A DNA stretch of 64,000 nt from Vitrella brassicaformis (Eukaryota > Sar > Vitrellaceae). This document shows, in pieces, positions 27,550-38,139 of the stretch. The position numbers and the translations under genes were made by a program. The stretch covers positions 65,862 through 129,861 of the forward strand of contig CDMY01000581.1 in assembly GCA_001179505.1 (NCBI GenBank). Direction: 5' to 3'. Under the pieces are notes generated by a model, which worked only from the letters and a program-made list of their open reading frames with translations, was not told the DNA's origin and made no database searches. The first letter of the stretch is position 1, and each line of letters opens with the position of its first letter.

Positions 27550-29842
27550 TGCCCGCCTTCATCATACAGACCGTGTGGAAACTTGTTTGGACTGTGTTCG
27601 GGTTTGATACTCCTTTGTGGTTCTTGATATTCGTTTGTGAAGCCATCCTGTTCTGGGAACTGATCCACCCATTGTCTGCCAACAGAGGCGGGGCGAAGAT
27701 TTGGGGCTGGAAAGAGGTGCCGGCTTCGGCGATGTTGCTTGGCAGCTCCCCCTGTGCTATCTATATCATCATCTCGGTGGTGGGGCTCTCGGCGTTCGCG
27801 CCGGATCTGGCTTGGGACGGGCAGTGTCTGGGAGTCAGCATCGCCATTAGCCCAGCAGTGGTCCACTCGCTTGCTGGTCTTCTGTTGCTGGGAGGGATCG
27901 TCCATCAGCCCCGTGAGAAGAAGGTAGCCCTGGTTGCTGCCTGGGTGTACCTGCTGGTCACGGGGCTCTTTGCACACGGCATCATCCAGAAGCCCCCGGC
28001 CATTCAAACAGCCTTGCGCGCCTTTGCGACTGGTGCGGAGATTGAGTGGAACCGGATACAGGGGGTCGATATTGTGGGGATTCACTTCAGCCCAGCAGTC
28101 TTGCACACGCTTAGTGCTCTTACAGTCGTGGCAGTGGCCATCCTTCTGCCCGAACATGCAACCCAGCTTGCTGGATTCCTGGTTCCTTTGTTCCTGCACC
28201 TGTTGTGCACGGGCCTTCGCGCGCACGGCATCATCCAGTATCCTCCGGACCTTCAGGCCGCCTGGCGCGCCTTTCAGGCTCGTCTGGATCTCCCGTCAGT
28301 CGTTCCTGAGTCGCACAAGACAGCGGACGCCGAGCGCATGGGGGCCGCCAACATTGGGGCAGTTTTGGGTGGCCTGGCTGCTGCTGCGGAGTCCCTTTTC
28401 TCGACTATCGGCTGGGTGGTCGTGTTCTTCATGAGTTCTCCGCTGCTGCTGGCTTGGGTGGTCGTCGCTGTGGCTCTCATTTGGGGCGGTGGCGTGGGAG
28501 CGCTTTTCCTGTACCGGTCTCTCGTGTCGGTTGTCCGTTGGGCGGTGTATAAAGTCACCGAGAGGAGGAGGCTGCAGCGGGCGGAACAGCAGGCGGATCA
28601 GTGTATGGATGACCTCATACGGCAGGAGGAGCTGGCCAAGGCCACGCGACGGCCAGCGGACGGCAAGAAGAAGCCCAAGAAGGGGCCCAAGAGCTCCGTC
28701 AGTGCTGCGGCCGCCCAGCAAGAGGACAGCGACACAGAGGGAAGCCGCAGGGGGGTGCCTGGGACGGCCGGACGTTCAGCGGACAGGCAAGTGGAGCGTG
28801 AGCAAGGCGGCGGACTGGGCGTGGCGGGCGACAATGACGATAGAGGCTGGTTAAGTGTGCAGGGCCGTGGCCAACATCGGTCCCGTGGCCCCTCGTTGGC
28901 TCTGCCGTCTCGCCCGCCCGAGCCTGTGCCCTCCCACACACAGACACAGCCTTCACGTGGCTCCTCGCGGGCTCTCCCCCCTCCCTCGCCATACCCCCCT
29001 TCCGTCCCTATCAGTCACGAGCGGCTGCAGCGTGCACCACAGTCGACCAATCGCGGCCGGAGGGGCAGCCTGCCGCCTCTTGTGGAGCCCGTGGGCCAAC
29101 CCAGGTGGGTCGGTGGGTGGGTGCACGGAGGATATGAAACAACACTGTGGTCACTGTGGTGCGTGTGTGTCGGGTCAGGAGCAGTGCCAGGGGCGGTGTG
29201 TCGAGTGGTGTGTCGTCGTCAAGCCAATCGTCACTCTCGCACAACACGTAATCACGCGGATGACCCCACAGTGACACATGCATATCTGAGTGGGGCAACT
29301 CATTGGCCACTGTTGTTGTGTTGTGTTGTGTCAGCTGGGGCCCCCTGACCACACCGTCCACTGGCGTTACTTCGGCCTCGAGCTCGTCTGCCACCCCATC
29401 CTCTGCCCAATCGCCCCCACTCACCCCTACCACCAGCACAGCCGCCACCACAAGCACCAGCAACGCCGGCACTGGCGGCTCGTGCATCGTGTGCTGTGAC
29501 GACAGCTGCCGGGCGTCCATCAAGTTCATGCCATGCAAACACCTGGTCGTCTGCCAGCGGTGCTTCGCCGACATGAAGAGGGCTCACGAGGAGAAAGTGG
29601 CGGCGGTGAAGAGGCAGAACGCCCGGAGGGGCAGCAGAAGGACCTGCCGGTGTTCGCCTGCCCATGCTGCCGCAAGTAAGGACGATCGGGGAGGGAGGGA
29701 GGGACAGAAGACACACCATAGATCGCCATGCTGCCCTCTTGTCGTTTGTCTTGTTGCCTGGTGTAGGGTGATTGAGTTTGCCGGCACGAGGGAAGAAGTG
29801 TTGCGGTGGGTGCAGGAGGAGTACACTGCCGATGGGGGATAA
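27546..29842 (+). CDS. Membrane protein with C-terminal RING finger, copy 1, RING frame disturbed
   Basis: Exon 1 (27546-29104) encodes multiple TM segments. They include two repeat units (ISPAVVHS...LLVTGLFAHGIIQKPP and FSPAVLHT...LLCTGLRAHGIIQYPP), then a basic/Glu-rich helix and a long Arg/Ser/Pro-rich region ending LPPLVEPVGQP. Exon 2 (29335-29675) has a Ser/Thr-rich linker and a RING-HC start: CIVCC, then MPCKHLVVCQRC. Exon 3 (29767-29842) encodes VIEFAGTREEVLRWVQ. A run of four G at 29628-29631 (five in copy 2) shifts the frame just before the CPCC of the RING. Retaining the 91-nt intron happens to restore the frame to the same stop. RING fingers of this type are E3 ubiquitin ligases; that role is inference. 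Confidence 0.65.
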
Positions 29843-30395
29843 CTCACGATAGGATGGGATGGTGGGATGACACATAGGTAGCAGGCCATGGTTGAGCTTA
29901 GACACACCATGGTGAGGGAGGGAAGGAGGACATACAAAGAGGACAGATGATAGACAGGTTTGGTAGGTTGCTGGCTGGGGCCGCCTTCCAACGCTTTTCA
30001 TATTGATCGCCAACCTGCGTGCATCCGTGTATACATGTCTGCATGTACGTGCGTTTGTGTGCGAGAAAGCCTTTTTTCGGACAGAACGACGTGCATTTGT
30101 GGCTGTCTGTGTGGCGTTGATCTTTGTTGACGTTTTTGTGGACTCTTTATCCATCTATGTGTTGCTGGATATGGCTCAAGATGACCGACATTGGACACCT
30201 TCTGGACGTACTCAACAGGGAGGTGCACGCACGCATCACACGCAATGGATATGTCTGTCATCGGCAAATACATACGTCTCATGTATGTATGTTCATCAAA
30301 TTCGCGAAGGACTCAGTCACTCAATCACGTGAGCCAATGCGAGCATACGCCAGTTCCCCCTACCTACCTACCTACCTATTTTCCCTTCTCTCTGC
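29843..30395. other. Intergenic region between convergent RING family copies
   Basis: No gene seen. It contains a 62-bp segment (30142-30203) that is nearly identical to 36144-36205 downstream of copy 3. A second shared word of about 24 bases lies near 30306. Both are therefore part of the duplicated block rather than unique spacer. Confidence 0.6.
30142..30203 (+). repeat. Direct repeat, 3' flank of RING family copy 2
   Basis: 62 bp matching 36144-36205 with about three mismatches by eye; both begin ACTCTTTATCCATC and end TTGGACACCTTCT. Each lies just beyond the stop codon of a minus-strand RING gene. Confidence 0.8.
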
Positions 30396-32230
30396 CTATT
30401 CATGGATTGTGTAGACGTCCTGCACCCACCGCAGTACCTCCTGACGGCTGCCGGCGAACAGTATGGCACTGCACACACAGACAGTCAAACCCACCCACCC
30501 ACACACGAGACATGTGTTCTCCGACTTGCCCCTCTTCCCCNNNNNNNNNNNNNNNNNNNNNNNNNNNNNNNNNNNNNNNNNNNNNNNNNNNNNNNNNNNN
30601 NNNNNNNNNNNNNNNNNNNNNNNNNNNNNNNNNNNNNNNNNNNNNNNNNNNNNNNNNNNNNNNNNNNNNNNNNNNNNNNNNNNNNNNNNNNNNNNNNNNN
30701 NNNNNNNNNNNNNNNNNNNNNNNNNNNNNNNNNNNNNNNNNNNNNNNNNNNNNNNNNNNNNNNNNNNNNNNNNNNNNNNNNNNNNNNNNNNNNNNNNNNN
30801 NNNNNNNNNNNNNNNNNNNNNNNNNNNNNNNNNNNNNNNNGGCAGCATGGGCAGGCGAACACCGGCAGGTCCTTCTGCTGCCCCCTCCGGGCGTTCTGCC
30901 TCTTCACCGCCGCCACACTCTCCTCGTAGGCCCTCTTCGCCCCGCCGAAGCACCGCACACAGTAGGGGATGTGTTTGCATGGCATCAGCTTGATGGATGC
31001 CGCGCCATGCTCGCCATAGCAGCCCACACACGTGCCTTTTACAGCGCTGTCAGTGGCGGGCGGAGGGGGCGGGGGTGACGGGGCAGCGGGGGAGGGGGGG
31101 GTGCGATGTCAACGCTGTGCTGAGAGACACACTGGTGCATACATACGACACACAGAGGAGCTTGTCGACGGTACCATGGATGGCGTGTGTGTGGGGGGCA
31201 TTTGATGCGTACCCTTCAGCTGATGGTACGTACGGGTTGGGGTGGTGAGGCAGCAGCTGCTGCTGCACTGCTGGATGGCTTGGTGATACAACGCCAACTG
31301 ACAAAGCACAGCAGGGGGTGTCTCCACCACTGTCTGGCTCCACTCCCACAACGACGGGTTTTCTCACCTTGTACTAGAAGTGACATCCGATGGCTGGCCC
31401 GCCGATGGTTGGTTTGCCGATGACGCTTTGGTGCTGGACGGCTTCCCACCCCACCCACCACGAGGTGTCAAACAACCCAGTCCTGCAACCAACCAATACA
31501 AATGTGCACACCCACCAATCCATCCCATCCATCCATCCCATTAGTAGCAGGACCTTTCTACCCTCGAAATACCGATGGGCTCGACGACGGGCGGCAGGTC
31601 GACGCTTTTCACACGGCCGGCCGCTGGCGCACTTGGCCGAGCGGGAGCTGAAATGGAAGTGGCACACGTAGACGACGTAGAAGGGCTGGCCGACACCGTC
31701 ATGCGGGGGCTGCGCTGAGCTGTCGGGGGATGGGAACAGGCGCTCTTCTGCTTGTCCTTCCTGCCTTTGGCAGCCCTCCCCTGCTGCAGCACGACAGAGC
31801 GACGCGCGAATGTGGATGTGATGAGCATCTGATCGATATCCTCGTGCTCTTCCTCGCTCTCTGGCTCATCGGCCACCCCTTGTCCGCTGCCGGCCTTGGT
31901 TGCAGTCGACACAGATGAGGCTTTTCCCACCCTGTGGTGCTGTTTCGGCTTGCTCTTTGGCCTCATCGCTGCCTTGGCTTCCTCCTCCCGTATCAAGATT
32001 TCTGCCCGCCTTCTCGCCTCCAAGCCCGTCAAGGGACGCATCAGCCATCCTGTCAGCTCCTTTGCCGCACTGCCAGCCGCAGAATATACATTTCTAGAAA
32101 TGTCCCAGGCCGCCCTCATCACCTTCGTAGCCGCAATGCAGAGCCCCCCGAGGAAGAAGCCGGAGGGGATGTTCATGATGAAACGGACGAGGAAGAGCCA
32201 GCAGGATTCATCCCTCTCCGCCGCCCTCAT
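30396..32230 (-). CDS. RING-finger membrane protein, copy 2, interrupted by assembly gap
   Basis: From the ATG at 32230 it encodes one TM segment (FFLGGLCIAATKVM), then RRRAEILIREEEAK, a Lys/Ser/Glu-rich region and LPPVVEPIG, closely matching copy 3. Downstream, after introns, are TKPSSSAAAA and a RING-HC start (CVGCYGEHGAASIKLMPCKH, CVRC, CPCC). A 300-base N gap (30541-30840) falls in the intron or exon edge after CPCC. The last exon reads ILFAGSRQEVLRWVQ to a TAG at 30396. Compared with copy 3, the linker exon carries a +1 change (GTACGTACC near 31229) and a different C-run. The frame therefore cannot be joined cleanly: the copy is either degenerate or spliced differently. Confidence 0.55.
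30541..30840. other. Assembly gap of 300 N
   Basis: Exactly 300 undetermined bases, inside RING family copy 2. The round size suggests a scaffold placeholder, and the near-identical copy 3 may have confused assembly here. Confidence 0.95.
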
Positions 32231-32623
32231 TCGCTCTTCATCTATGTCCCACTTCCAGACAGCGCCGGCAAGTGTGCACTCAATAAATGAATGGTCGCGT
32301 GAATGGGTGCCAGCGCGCCATCAATTTCGCATCTGGACCTTGTCACGGCAGTATCAGACGAGTTCTGTCGCTTGGAAAGCAACCATTACATCGCGAGCCA
32401 CGATCGTTTTCGATTTGTGGGGGCGTCTCAAAATCTGGACGATCAAAATCGAAAACATAAGAGCCTTCCCAGCAGCAGAAGCTCGGATGGAGAGAGGGAG
32501 TCCTGGGCGTGGGACGCCCCAGAATCAGTGCATAGGAGGCTCTCGGCTTGGAGGGGGAGGAGGTCACCTCGTTCCAGGTGAGTGAGGGCAAAAGACGTGA
32601 ATCTCGTGCCATTTGCAGTGTGG

Positions 32624-34030
32624 ATGTCGCACCTGTCAGACGTGTCGCCGCCAGAGACGCCGCAACCGCCACAGGGAGGAGACCTCGGCTATGTGGTCCC
32701 GACAGAGGGTGAGATCCACGTGAGCAGGTCGTTCTGCATGCATGCATCCCTCTTCCATTGATTGACGCCCATGCAGGTCAGCTGGGGGCGTTGCAGCGTC
32801 ACAAGATGTTCTTCGCCGCCAACCCCCACCTCAAGGACCACCACGCCGAGAATGGCCGCCTCACCATCCCTCTGGACGGAGAGGACGACCTCGCCCTCCA
32901 GTCCGACCGGCAGGCGCCCGTTGAAGACTACGTCGACATGGATGGGGAGAGGGTGGTCTTGTACGACAATTCTTGTCCGTACAAGGCCATCAACAACCTG
33001 CTCGGGTCGACGGGAGGGGACAGGCTGCCCAACCACCTCTTTCATGACGCGCCCGGGCAGCAGAAGGAGATTGGCGAATGCGGCGAGTACATCAACCTCG
33101 CCACCGACTACCACGCCATACGTCTGGCTCAGGTGCTAAGAGGGAGGGAGGGATGTGTGGCTTTCTCGGGATTCATTCATTGGGTCCCTCCCTGTGTCGT
33201 GTATTTTGGTGCAGGTGAAGGGGGATACTATGGAGGAGCGCGTAGTCCTGCTGGGCAGCATGTCGGCCGGGGAGGTGTGTGGGGTGCTGGCGACCACAGA
33301 AGTCGCCCTCATGGGCAACGGCCGCCCCACCGAGACGCACATCCAGGCCATCCGACTGCTCGGCGACGGCCTGTGGGCGGACATGGAGACCATCACCGAG
33401 GTGGCCCCCCCCCAGGCCGTCATGTCGAACCAGGACGTGGTCGAGCTGCTGATGCGCGACCAGCCCCACCGGGAGGCCGTCCAGCAGCGCACCCCATACG
33501 CGTACATGTACCACGATGTGCTCGTAGTCTTCCGGTCTGACGTGGCGCGGGACACGGCGGCCAACCCGGTGCCTGCACCCAACCCCATCGCCATGATCGC
33601 TGACGACGAACACGGCCATCAGGGGCAGCAGGGGGCGCAGGCTGCGGCGGCGTGGGCCGTATTGCTGGTGTTGCTCATGGCCATCCAGGCAGCGGGTGGT
33701 CAGGGCGACGGCGGTGGTGCTGGTGCTGGTGCTGGTGCTGGTGCTGGGGGAAAGGGAGGCGGGAAGAGGAAGAGGGAAAACGACGAGGGCGGCGCACACG
33801 ATGGCGAGGCTGATGACGACGAGCCGCTGGCGCAGCGCCGCAGGCGTCTCAAGCGCCGCGTGGCTCGCCCACAGCCGCACGACGGGTGAGTGAATCCATC
33901 TATCCATCCATCCATGCATGCGGCAATGGATCCATTCATGCGTTCCTTCACGCACACATCGGCTGTGTGATGTTTGTGTCTGTTTTCTTCGTGTAGGGTG
34001 CCCGACGTTGAGATGGCTGACGCACCGTAG
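32624..34030 (+). CDS. Hypothetical protein with Gly/Ala repeat and basic C-terminus, 4 exons
   Basis: Exons 32624-32708, 32777-33132, 33215-33885, 33997-34030 join in frame, 381 residues. A GTGAG...CAG pair (32580-32619) just upstream suggests an intron in the 5' UTR. The first 200 residues are mixed alpha/beta (RHKMFFAANPHLKDHH, VLYDNSCPYKAINNLL, ECGEYINLATDYHAIRLAQ). After that come one hydrophobic Ala-rich segment (AWAVLLVLLMAIQ), a (GA)n run, and a basic tail (KRKREN, RRRRLKRRV) that could be a nuclear signal. I recognise no family. The YNS-CPYKA sequence recalls a cysteine-peptidase site, but no partner His/Asp pattern convinces me. Confidence 0.75.
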
Positions 34031-35690
34031 CAGCAGCCCCCCTACTGGGAGCGACCCTTGGCCTATCGCCAGGTCCAAGGGCTCTGGGCCGGCAGACTCC
34101 GGGCGCGCCGATGAGTGAGTGAGGGTGTGAATGTGGGACTGCCGGTGTTATGTGGGTGGTCTGGGGCTGAGATGCTGCATTTGATGCCGCGGTGTCTCTC
34201 AATATGCGTGTGTGTCTCGTATGTATGCACGTGTGTCCCGTATGTATGTGTGTATGTAGCCATCCCGCCCGCCCCATCCCCCCCCACCCCAGCCAATCAG
34301 ACCATGTGAATGGCGGCATTTCTGGTGGCCATTCTAGCCAACTCCATCTTACATACTAGCGATCCCCACGCACACTCTGAGACACAGTCAGACAGAGAGA
34401 GAGAGAGAGAGACAAGGGCTGATCGGTCAGTCGGACGGACGGACGGACAGATGGACGGATGGATGGATGGATGGTTGGATAGATGGGTGGGTGCCACGTG
34501 GGTGTCGCGTCGGGGCTCATGTTTTCTTTTGTCCGCTGGTTGTCGGTCGACTCACGGATGGATGTCTTACTTTTTTGTTATCATTGGGGTGTTATCTTTG
34601 CCGCCAACAATGGATTACATATGTATCATGGTGCTGTGTTTCTTTTGACCCGTCCTCTTTCCTTCCGGTGTGTGCCTGTGTGTGCAGTGGTGGCCGTATT
34701 CTTTGTGAGGGATTGGGGGAGTGAGGTGTGGGTGTGTGTGCACAGGCAGGAAACGAACGGGCATGAGAGAGATGCATACTGCAGACAGACATTGGCGTGC
34801 ACGTGCCGTGATGGATGGATGGATGCAGAATGCATGCAGGAAGGAAGCAAGGTGACTGACACAAACCCCCGATCTCTCACCCACCCTCTCTACCCATGTA
34901 CCACTTGGCCGGCCGCTGCACTCACTGCCCTCACACCTCTCAGTCCCTCTCCTTTGCTTTCGTCCGGTTGGTCGCCTGTTGGTTGGGGTTTCGTTTTGCG
35001 TTTTTGTCGTCCGTCCATCGATTCCTTTTTCGGCGTGTGTGTGTTGGAAGAACTATGGGGTGGTGTGGGATGTGTGAGTGTGCGGAACGGATGGATGGCT
35101 CTCGTGTGTACCCCTCTTCTTTTACTTTGTCTGTCGACTCCGGGTGTGGTCTTTTCTTCGCTGCCGTGTAACTTCGTTGGACCCGTCTTGCTTTTGCGGC
35201 GTGTTTGTATGTGTGTGTCTGTCTGTGTGTGTGTGTCGTTCGTCTTTTCTTCTTTTGGCCGCCCGCCCGCCCGCCCGACCGACCGACCGACCGACCAGGC
35301 AGCTCAGCCGTCTCTCTGCCTGCCTCTCCTCTCGTATGTTGTGTGTGCCTGACTGGGGGTCGGTGTGGTGTAACGGTGCCCCATGTGTGCGTGTTTGTTT
35401 GTGTGGGTGGCGTGCGAAGCACCCACCTACACCACAAACACAGAAAGATGATAGAATTAAGGGGGCGGTGTGGTGTGGTGTGGTGTGTCTGGCTGTCTGC
35501 AATGATGCATGGTGAGACGCAGTGGGCGGGTGGATGGGTGGGTGAGTAGATGTGACACACATGGCTCGGCGTGATGCATCCATGGACTGAGGACGGATAC
35601 ACACAAGTGCATCTGTGAACGGGATACTTACAATATGGCAGTCCACACACAGACGCGAACCGACACACATAGTGATACACACGCAGCCTT
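34031..35690. other. Intergenic region, no gene supported
   Basis: TG- and CATC-rich sequence with tetranucleotide runs ((GGAC)n near 34435, (GATG)n near 34455, (CGAC)n near 35280). Long frames on both strands here are made of repeats (Cys/Val/His/Thr-rich) and are not credible genes. Confidence 0.6.
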
Positions 35691-35774
35691 TCCCTCAACC
35701 GCTCAGTTTCGTCCACGTGAGCATCCATCCGTCCATCCATCCATCCATCAACACAACGTGTGTGGCTGGCTGGC

Positions 35775-35823
35775 TGCCACTTGGCCGATGTTTCCTGCGA
35801 TGGCCGACATCGGCCAAGTGGCA
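35775..35823. repeat. Perfect 17-bp inverted repeat (hairpin) with 15-nt loop
   Basis: TGCCACTTGGCCGATGT at 35775-35791 is the exact reverse complement of 35807-35823. It lies between the hypothetical gene ending at 34030 and RING family copy 3, next to a relic of that family. Confidence 0.85.
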
Positions 35824-35889
35824 TCTGGTGTGGGTGAGACAATGTGACGGATGTGACTGGAACAAAAAAGGACAAGAACAAAGCAAGGA

Positions 35890-36060
35890 CAAGAACAAAG
35901 AAATGGGTAAACCAAGGACGAGAACAAAGAATTCCCGCTGGAAGATGAAAGGCATCGAGAAGATCGACAGAAACAGGCTGCACAGCGCCAGGATCAAGAG
36001 GCCAGGAGCTTCCCGCGTCCACTGCAGCGGCCAGGGGGCTTTGATCGCCAGCCTGCCTCC
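35890..36060 (-). pseudogene. Relic of the 5' exon of the RING/membrane family
   Basis: On the minus strand, TREAPGLLILALCS near 36030-35980 matches TWEGPGLLVLGLDE in the first exon of copy 3. The DNA flank GAAGCTCCTGGCC / GAAGGTCCCGGCC is also alike. The similarity then fades into repeats of an AGGACAAGAACAAAG-like unit (35867-35930). No RING exon follows, so it looks like a truncated fourth copy. Confidence 0.5.
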
Positions 36061-36143
36061 AACGGTATCTGTATCTCATGTCTGTATGTCTGTATGTGTG
36101 TGCCTGGCTGACGAAGTGCATTTGTGGGTGTGGTGTGGCGTGC

Positions 36144-36205
36144 ACTCTTTATCCATCTATGTGTTGATCGATATGGCTCAAGATGATCGACATTGGACAC
36201 CTTCT
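36144..36205 (+). repeat. Direct repeat, 3' flank of RING family copy 3
   Basis: Partner of 30142-30203 (about three mismatches in 62 bp). It shows that duplication of the family included sequence beyond the stop codon. Confidence 0.8.
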
Positions 36206-36311
36206 TGACAGGGAGGTCTGTCTTCACTGGTGAATACGTCACATTTGTCGAAGGACTCAGTCACTCAATCACGCGCATGCCATGCCGCCGTGTGCAGGCC
36301 AGCTCCTCTAC

Positions 36312-37898
36312 CTATTCATGGAGTGTGTAGTCGTCCCGCACCCACCGCAGTACCTCCTCCCTCGTGCAGGCAAACACTATGCCACTGCAGTCGACACAGC
36401 CAATCACACCCAAACGAACATACGAGACGTGTGAAGCGATCACATGTGATCTTTGAGTTGCCCCTCTTCGCCCCTTGCCCTGCCTGTGGCAGCATGGGCA
36501 GGCGAACACCGGCAGGTCCTTCTGCGGCTCCCCCTGCTCCCTCCGGGCGTTCTGTCTCTTCACCCCCGCGACACTCTGCTCGTGAGCCCTCTTCATGTCG
36601 CCGAAGCACCGCACGCAGTAGGGGATGTGTTTGCATGGCATGAGCTTGATGGATGCCGCGCCATGCTCGCCATAGCAGCCCACACACGTGCCTTTTACAG
36701 CGCTGTCAGTGGCGGGGAGAGGGGAAGATAGAGGGGGCGATGGGGTAGCGGGGGAGAAGAGCTGCGATGTCGACGCTATGCTGAAACGGACAACACGGGC
36801 GCGGCACACAGAGGGGCTCATCGACAATTCCATGTGTATGTGCGTGTGGCATATATGATGCGCACCCTTCAGCTGATGGTGGTACGGGAGAGGGCGGTGC
36901 AGCGGCTGCACTGCTGGATGGCTTGGTGATACAACGCCGACTGGCACAACGCAACACATCACGTCACATCACATCACAGACAGGAGGAGAGAAGAGACAC
37001 CACCGCTTTCTCTGACCTCTTGTTAGAGGTGGCATCCGATGATTGACTCCTTCGTTGACTCCCCGATGCACCCTTCGTGCTGGACGGCTTCTCATCCACC
37101 GATGCGTTAAGCAACCCAGTCCTGCAACAAACAGACAGAATCATGGACACTCACCCACCCACCCATCCCATTAGCAGCAGACCCTTCCCACCTTGGAACA
37201 CCGATAGGCTCGACGAGGGGCGGCAGGCCGCCGCCTTTCACATGGCCAGGTGTCCGATGAGCGGGGGCTAACACACAAGAGTCATAGCTAGACGACACAG
37301 GAGAGGCTGCCGACAGCGTCACAAGTGGAGGTCCCCAGGGGTGGCCCTGAGCTTGGGGGTTCCTCTGAGCTGTCGGGGGATGGGAACAGGCGCTCGTCTG
37401 CTTGTCCTTCCTGCCTTTGGCAGCCCTCCCCTGCTGCAGAGCGACAGAGCGACGCCCGAATGTGGATGTGATGAGCATCTGATCGATATCCTCGTGCTCG
37501 TGCTCGCTCTCTGGCTCATCGGCCACCCCTTGTCCGCTGCTGGTCTTGGTTGCAGTCGACACGGATGAGGCTTTCCCCACTCTTTGATGCTGTTTCGGCT
37601 TGCTCTTTGGCCTCATCGCTGACTTGGCTTCCTCCTCCTCCCGTATCAAGATTTCTGCCCGCCTTCTCGCCACCAAGCCCTCTGCCGCCCTCATTACCTT
37701 CGTCATCACCTTCGTAGCCGCAATGCAGAGTCCCACGAGCAAGAGCCAGCAGTATTCATCCAGCCCCAGCACCAAGAGGCCGGGACCTTCCCACGTCCAC
37801 TGTGGCCACGAGGGGAGACGATCGGGACGAAGATGAATGACGGCCACCACGAGGATGCCGAGCGCCATGGCTGCCAGCAGCCACGAGGCGGTTTTCAT
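36312..37898 (-). CDS. RING-finger membrane protein, copy 3, apparently intact, 5 exons
   Basis: Exons (minus): 37898-37192, 37121-37017, 36940-36866, 36780-36484, 36384-36312; all in phase, 418 residues. The last intron has a GC donor (ACAG|GCAGGG). The N-terminus has two hydrophobic segments (WLLAAMALGILVVAVI and GLLVLGLDEYCWLLLVGL). These are followed by RRRAEILIREEEEAK, a long Ser/Glu/Lys-rich linker and LPPLVEPIGVPR. The RING-HC finger reads CVGC, then PCKHIPYCVRC, then CPCC about 40 residues later. The tail is VFACTREEVLRWVRDDY. The family pattern suggests a membrane-bound ubiquitin ligase (inference). It lacks the TGLxAHGII repeat region of copy 1. It is divergent from ALG13, with 241 bp between starts. 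Confidence 0.75.
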
Positions 37899-38139
37899 CG
37901 CGATGAGACCAAGCGCCTGAGGACAGCAAATGACCATGTGTGCGGCAAGAAAGCAGGTGCATTCGGCATACCTCAGTCGGGATATTCACTAGTTGGCAGA
38001 TCTGACAAGGTGAGGCCCTGGATGGCGGTTGACGAAGCAGCAATTTACAAACCTCTCCGTTTCCCGGCACAGATCTCCGCTTCGTATTCGTCTTGCTCAA
38101 ACGCCAGGAGCCTTGCTGACCTTGCACTCTCCTGTGTGG

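Noticed and set aside
30402-31078. Open frames that run through the N gap
   Set aside because: They exist only because undetermined bases contain no stop codons.
31896-32585. 229-codon plus-strand frame overlapping RING copy 2
   Set aside because: Antisense to an exon whose protein matches copy 3 residue by residue; the sense strand is minus.
32930-33130. Cysteine-peptidase (OTU-like) site in the hypothetical gene at 32624
   Set aside because: The Cys-Pro-Tyr segment has no convincing Asp motif before it or His motif after it, so the family was not assigned.
35900-35997. Hydrophobic minus-strand frame as a separate gene
   Set aside because: It lacks a proper start context and downstream exons; best explained as a fragment of the RING/membrane family.
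34940-36145. 401-codon minus-strand open frame
   Set aside because: It crosses CATC, ACAC and CCGA runs, is rich in Thr/His/Arg, and has no motif or splice logic; only the short family relic within it near 36000 is meaningful.
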